Source of the DNA: an uncultured Clostridia bacterium
Lineage (GTDB): Bacteria; Bacillota; Clostridia; Peptostreptococcales; Acidaminobacteraceae
Reading direction: 5' to 3'
DNA: 9,443 nt
Assembly (NCBI GenBank): GCA_937880545.1
Contig: CALFKA010000010.1
Location: 1-9,443, forward strand
The notes under the pieces: model-generated
The model's database searches: none
Seen by the model: the letters and a program-made list of their open reading frames with translations, nothing else
What the model was told of the DNA's origin: nothing
Position numbers and translations under genes: made by a program
Shown: one piece after another, positions 6,694-9,443 of the stretch
Numbering within the stretch: position 1 is the first letter of the stretch
Layout of the letters: each line of letters starts with the position of its first letter

Positions 6694-7292
6694 GCCTGCC
6701 CTCCTTCTTTTTTGTTATTTGTGATCCAGATGAGGATGCCCAGCATGAAGAACGCTCCGGGAGGCATGATCATCAGCGTCCAGTTGGTCCAGGAAGCCCC
6801 CAGAACCGGGAAGCCAAAGAGAGAACCAAAGCCGAGCAGTTCTCTGACAAAAGCAATCGCCAGCAAGACAAGGGTATAGCCGATTCCGGAGGCGACGCCA
6901 TCAAGGAAGGCGAGCACCGGAGGATTGTTCATCGCAAACGCCTCGGCGCGACCCATGATGATGCAGTTGGTGATGATCAGTCCTACGTACGGACCGAGCG
7001 CCTTGCTCATCGTAGGGTAGAAGGCGCGGAGCAGCACGTCGACGACGATGACGAGTACGGCGATGATCATCGTCTGCACGATCATGCGGATGTGCTTAGG
7101 CGTATATTTTCGGGCGGCAGAGATGAAGAAAGAGCTGAGACCCGTGACAAAGGTAAGTGCCAGGCCCATGATCAGCGAATTCATCATCAGGTTGGTCACC
7201 GCCAGAGCTGAGCAGATGCCTAAGATCTGGCGAAGCACCGGATTCTCGGTGAGAATCGCTTTTTTCATGACTTGTTTGGATTTGGAAGCCAT
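6690..7292 (-). CDS. nqrD: NqrD-like (RnfE-family) membrane subunit
   Basis: NqrD is the partner of NqrE in the membrane core (200 residues, about six helices). Blocks shared with Vibrio NqrD, recalled from memory, are QILGICSALAVT, ALTFVTGLSSFFIS, VGLIITNCIIMGRAEAFAM, DGVASGIGY and FRELLG-like VRELLGFGSLFG. Cys27 and Cys110 are at the places of the conserved intramembrane iron ligands. The MGRAEAFA block is also found in RnfE, but the overall likeness is to NqrD. The start ATG at 7292 overlaps the nqrC stop (TGATG) and follows AAGGGAGG. The gene is intact. Confidence 0.94.
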   Translation of the reverse strand: MASKSKQVMKKAILTENPVLRQILGICSALAVTNLMMNSLIMGLALTFVTGLSSFFISAARKYTPKHIRMIVQTMIIAVLVIVVDVLLRAFYPTMSKALGPYVGLIITNCIIMGRAEAFAMNNPPVLAFLDGVASGIGYTLVLLAIAFVRELLGFGSLFGFPVLGASWTNWTLMIMPPGAFFMLGILIWITNNKKEGGQA

Positions 7293-7882
7293 CAGTTGCC
7301 TCCCTTCTTTTCAAAATACTCAGTCAATGTCTTGTTGAGGATGATGCGTAGACTCTCCGAAGTCTGTGTCGCTCCGGTAATCGCATCGACGTTTCCTCCG
7401 GCAGCCGGACGGTAGATAAGGTAAGGGGGTTCCTCTTTCAGCGCAAGGCTTTGGAATTGTTTACGAAACCAGTCTTCTGTAATGCGTCCACCGAGGCCCG
7501 GCGTCTCTGCATTGGAGACAATATCCATCCCGAGGAGGCTTTTCCCGTCTTCGGCAATACCCAAGTAGCCTGTGGCACTTCCCCATAGCAGGGAACCTTC
7601 AAAAGGAATGACATGCCCTTTCAGTTCGGAGCCTTCGTAGTATTCATAGACATTTTCCTCGCCGGCTACGGGTTTCATCCTCTCGGTATAGAGTGACTCG
7701 ACATTTTCTTCTGTCGACTCGATGCCGGCGCTGAAGAGAATTGCTTGATGCGTCTCCATCTGCTGCTGAATCTCTACTCTTGGTCGGGTGGATTGATCCA
7801 GTACCGCCAGAATTAAAGTCGTGAACGCTGTCAGCGCAATCATAAAGAGGACGGAGTAGATAAGAGAATTCCTTTTTTTCAC
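7292..7882 (-). CDS. nqrC: NqrC/RnfG-like covalent-FMN subunit
   Basis: This subunit has one N-terminal membrane helix (about residues 7-28) and an extracytoplasmic FMN-binding domain. The flavin is attached through a phosphoester bond to a threonine by the ApbE transferase. The attachment motif D-A-I-T-G-A-T is present with Thr172 as the acceptor, and the ETPGLGG block typical of NqrC/RnfG precedes it. At 196 residues it has RnfG length (about 206) rather than NqrC length (about 257), so the name nqrC is chosen by operon context. It starts with GTG at 7882, which overlaps the nqrB stop (GTGA), with AAAGGAG upstream. No apbE is present in the window. Confidence 0.9.
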   Translation of the reverse strand: MKKRNSLIYSVLFMIALTAFTTLILAVLDQSTRPRVEIQQQMETHQAILFSAGIESTEENVESLYTERMKPVAGEENVYEYYEGSELKGHVIPFEGSLLWGSATGYLGIAEDGKSLLGMDIVSNAETPGLGGRITEDWFRKQFQSLALKEEPPYLIYRPAAGGNVDAITGATQTSESLRIILNKTLTEYFEKKGGN

Positions 7883-8835
7883 TTCTTCACTCCTTTCCGC
7901 ATGCGTTTGAGACCATTTACAGCCTCATCGACAATGGGAGTAAAGCTGTTACCGATGAGGATGGCAAACATCACGCCACCGGGAAAGAGCGCAAAGCTTC
8001 GGATCACGACAGTGACCAGACCGACAAGTGCTCCAATGAAGTACTTGCCTTCTTTGGTCCTGGGCTGGGTGATCGGGTCGGTAATCATAAATGTCATGGC
8101 AAAGAGGAAGCCACCTGAAATCAGTCCCATGGCAAGAGGCACCACGCTAAGGAGACCCAAAGCTCTTAGGAGAAGCGTCGTAGCGGAGAAACCGAGAACC
8201 ATACCGATGATGACTTCTTTTTGAATAACTTTCTTATAGAACATATAGATCAGGGCAACGAGAATCAGCACTTTGGATGTCTCTCCGATGGAGCCTGTGA
8301 CATTGCCCAGAAGTAGACGAAGACTGTCGGTGGTAGCCATGGAAGATTGATAGGTAAGAAGTGGTGTCGCTGTGGCCACTGTGTCAATCGCGGGATTGAG
8401 GTATTTGACTAAGCCTCCCGGAAACGCCGAAGAAGCTTGAGTCCAGCTCCCTGTCATCGCCGCAGGAAAAGATACATAAATAAATGCTCGAGAGACGAGA
8501 GCCGGATTGAAAACGTTGCGTCCAAAGCCACCAAAGGCTTCTTTGGCAAAGACAATGCCGAAAACAATGCCGACAGCACTCATCCAATAAGGGGTCGCGG
8601 GAGGAAGGATCAGGGTGTAAAGGGCAGCGGAAACCCACACGGCCTCAGACACTTTTTGTCCTTTCTTCCTCTTGAACATGTACTCCGTCAACGTGCCAAA
8701 GACGAGATTGACCAGAAGCAGCGCCAGTACTCTCCATCCGAAGAAGTAGATGCCGGCAAGAAAGAGCGGGGCTGTCGCCGTCAGCGCCACCCGCATGTTC
8801 GGCTGCTTCATCATCGAAATCTTCCCTACATTCAC
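7879..8835 (-). CDS. nqrB: NqrB/RnfD-like membrane subunit with FMN site
   Basis: This is the large polytopic subunit that carries a covalent FMN and takes part in ion translocation (318 residues, about nine or ten helices). Core blocks match NqrB: LILPPATPYW, FGIVFAKEAFGG, GRNVFNPALVSRAF, NVTGSIGE and MITDPITQP. The length is that of RnfD (about 320-350), not NqrB (about 415), and the long N-terminal extension of NqrB is missing. The FMN-attachment region reads D-T-V-A-T-A-T-P-L, keeping the acceptor threonine (Thr157) but with threonine replacing the glycine of the usual SGAT. The start is taken as the GTG at 8835, after GAGG; ATG codons at 8814 and 8811 are alternatives. It begins 12 nt after the FabK-like gene. 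Confidence 0.9.
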   Translation of the reverse strand: MNVGKISMMKQPNMRVALTATAPLFLAGIYFFGWRVLALLLVNLVFGTLTEYMFKRKKGQKVSEAVWVSAALYTLILPPATPYWMSAVGIVFGIVFAKEAFGGFGRNVFNPALVSRAFIYVSFPAAMTGSWTQASSAFPGGLVKYLNPAIDTVATATPLLTYQSSMATTDSLRLLLGNVTGSIGETSKVLILVALIYMFYKKVIQKEVIIGMVLGFSATTLLLRALGLLSVVPLAMGLISGGFLFAMTFMITDPITQPRTKEGKYFIGALVGLVTVVIRSFALFPGGVMFAILIGNSFTPIVDEAVNGLKRMRKGVKK

Positions 8836-8847
8836 TTTTTCCTCTTT

Positions 8848-9405
8848 CTACTCGACGAAGTAGCTGCGCAGAAGTTCGTAGGCTTCTCTGGCTTCCTTCA
8901 TCATGTTGTCAATGATGGTCTGTACAGGGAGCACCTCACGGATGACGCTCAGACTCTGCCCTGCCTGGACAAGTCCCCCTTCGATATCTCCTTCGATGGG
9001 CGCTTTGCGCGAAGAACCTCTCACCAGTTGCGAAAGCTCTTGCGCCTCTCTTCCCTCATCCTCCATCTTGTGGTAGCATTCCGTCAATGAGTTTTTGAGA
9101 GAGCGGACCAGTCCGCCCCTTCTTCCTGTTGTGGCTGAATCCGTGTCTGTCGCTTGCACGATTGCTTCTTTTGCGTTGGGGTGTGCGCTGCACTCTGCAC
9201 TGGCATAGAACCGCGTCCCCATCTGAACGCCACTCGCCCCCATGAGAAGAGCCGAGGCAAGTCCTCTGCCATCAGCGATGCCACCGGCGATGATGCCGGG
9301 GATGCTGATCTCCGGGAGCACCTGTGTCATCAGAGCCATCGTCGACACACTTCCTATGTGACCGCCGGCTTCCATTCCTTCAATGATTAAAGCATCTGCT
9401 CCTGC
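8848..9405 (-). CDS. fabK: FabK-type enoyl-ACP reductase / nitronate monooxygenase family, 5' part missing
   Basis: About 185 C-terminal residues of an FMN-binding TIM-barrel protein. The family holds FabK (NADH-dependent enoyl-ACP reductase, last step of fatty-acid elongation) and nitronate monooxygenases. Features resembling FabK are EGMEAGGHIG with the histidine used in catalysis, IPGIIAGGIADGRG, GASGVQMGTRF with phosphate-binding character, the SAHPNAKEAI stretch, VRSLKNSLT, and IEGDIEGGLVQAGQS near the end. About 130 N-terminal residues are lost beyond the adapter junction; a naive translation would begin with the adapter-derived MLFRS. The stop lies 12 nt before nqrB, so co-transcription is likely. 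FabK is preferred over nitronate monooxygenase because of the C-terminal motifs, but the assignment needs the missing half. Confidence 0.85.
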   Translation of the reverse strand, partial: AGADALIIEGMEAGGHIGSVSTMALMTQVLPEISIPGIIAGGIADGRGLASALLMGASGVQMGTRFYASAECSAHPNAKEAIVQATDTDSATTGRRGGLVRSLKNSLTECYHKMEDEGREAQELSQLVRGSSRKAPIEGDIEGGLVQAGQSLSVIREVLPVQTIIDNMMKEAREAYELLRSYFVE

Positions 9406-9443
9406 AGATCGGAAGAGCACACGTCTGAACTCCAGTCACATCA
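9406..9443 (+). other. Illumina TruSeq P7-side adapter with index start (artefact)
   Basis: The last 38 bases begin with AGATCGGAAGAGCACACGTC and continue through the TruSeq index-adapter sequence to CCAGTCAC, followed by ATCA. The final four bases fit the start of an index such as TruSeq index 1 (ATCACG). This is library sequence; the genome ends at about 9405, inside the FabK-like gene. Confidence 0.98.

Noticed and set aside
6684..7211. Plus-strand open frame of 175 codons opposite nqrD
   Set aside because: Its highly polar, His/Asp-rich translation is typical of the reverse complement of a membrane protein gene; nqrD explains the region.
6121..9000. Frequent GATGATCAT-like strings as possible repeats
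   Set aside because: They encode Met/Ile-rich membrane helices of the nqr genes on the minus strand and have no regular spacing.
8437..9090. Plus-strand open frame of 217 codons across nqrB and the FabK-like gene
   Set aside because: It is antisense to two well-supported genes, its composition is rich in Arg, His and Lys without domain features, and it is a frame shadow.
1..9443. CRISPR arrays, tRNA or rRNA genes, insertion sequences
   Set aside because: No regularly spaced repeats, cloverleaf-like segments, rRNA signatures, transposase frames or terminal inverted repeats were found by reading.

Overview
This window is a bacterial contig whose two outer ends are not biological. Positions 1-45 are the P5-side Illumina TruSeq adapter. 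Positions 9406-9443 are the P7-side adapter plus the first bases of an index. Both cut through genes, so the first and last coding regions are truncated and end in a few adapter-derived residues if translated naively. The genome is of middling GC with strong AGGAGG ribosome-binding sites, short overlapping genes, a FabK-type enoyl reductase and a PHP phosphoesterase. These suggest an anaerobic Bacillota (Clostridia-like) organism, but I cannot name a genus.

Right part (about 4927-9405, minus strand): a tight operon reads fabK (3' part) - nqrB - nqrC - nqrD - nqrE - nqrF and closes with a clear intrinsic terminator at 4927-4953. The last five genes encode an Na+-NQR/Rnf-type, membrane-bound, flavin-dependent NADH oxidoreductase that moves ions across the membrane. 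The D, E and F subunits look NQR-like. The B and C subunits are compact, of RnfD/RnfG length. No nqrA (or rnfC) is seen: its usual place directly before nqrB is taken by the FabK-like gene, 12 nt upstream.

Middle part (3428-4781): two convergent single genes. One is a flavin reductase/flavoredoxin-like protein on the plus strand. The other is a PHP-family phosphoesterase on the minus strand that resembles the cyclic ribose-phosphate phosphodiesterases associated with C-P lyase.

Left part (46-3330, minus strand): the start of a carbon-phosphorus lyase operon, phnF (GntR/UTRA regulator) - phnG - phnH - phnI - phnJ (cut by the adapter). phnG to phnJ overlap by 1-4 nt and match the core complex that converts phosphonates to ribose-phosphate intermediates, from which PhnJ releases the hydrocarbon. 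The short intergenic regions before phnF and phnG carry repeated TTAA(C/G) half-sites next to TATAAT-like -10 boxes, candidates for PhoP or PhnF control.

Taken together the window joins a phosphonate-degradation locus, with a possible dedicated phosphodiesterase and a possible redox partner, to an NQR-like redox pump operon that seems to lack its quinone-binding subunit A.
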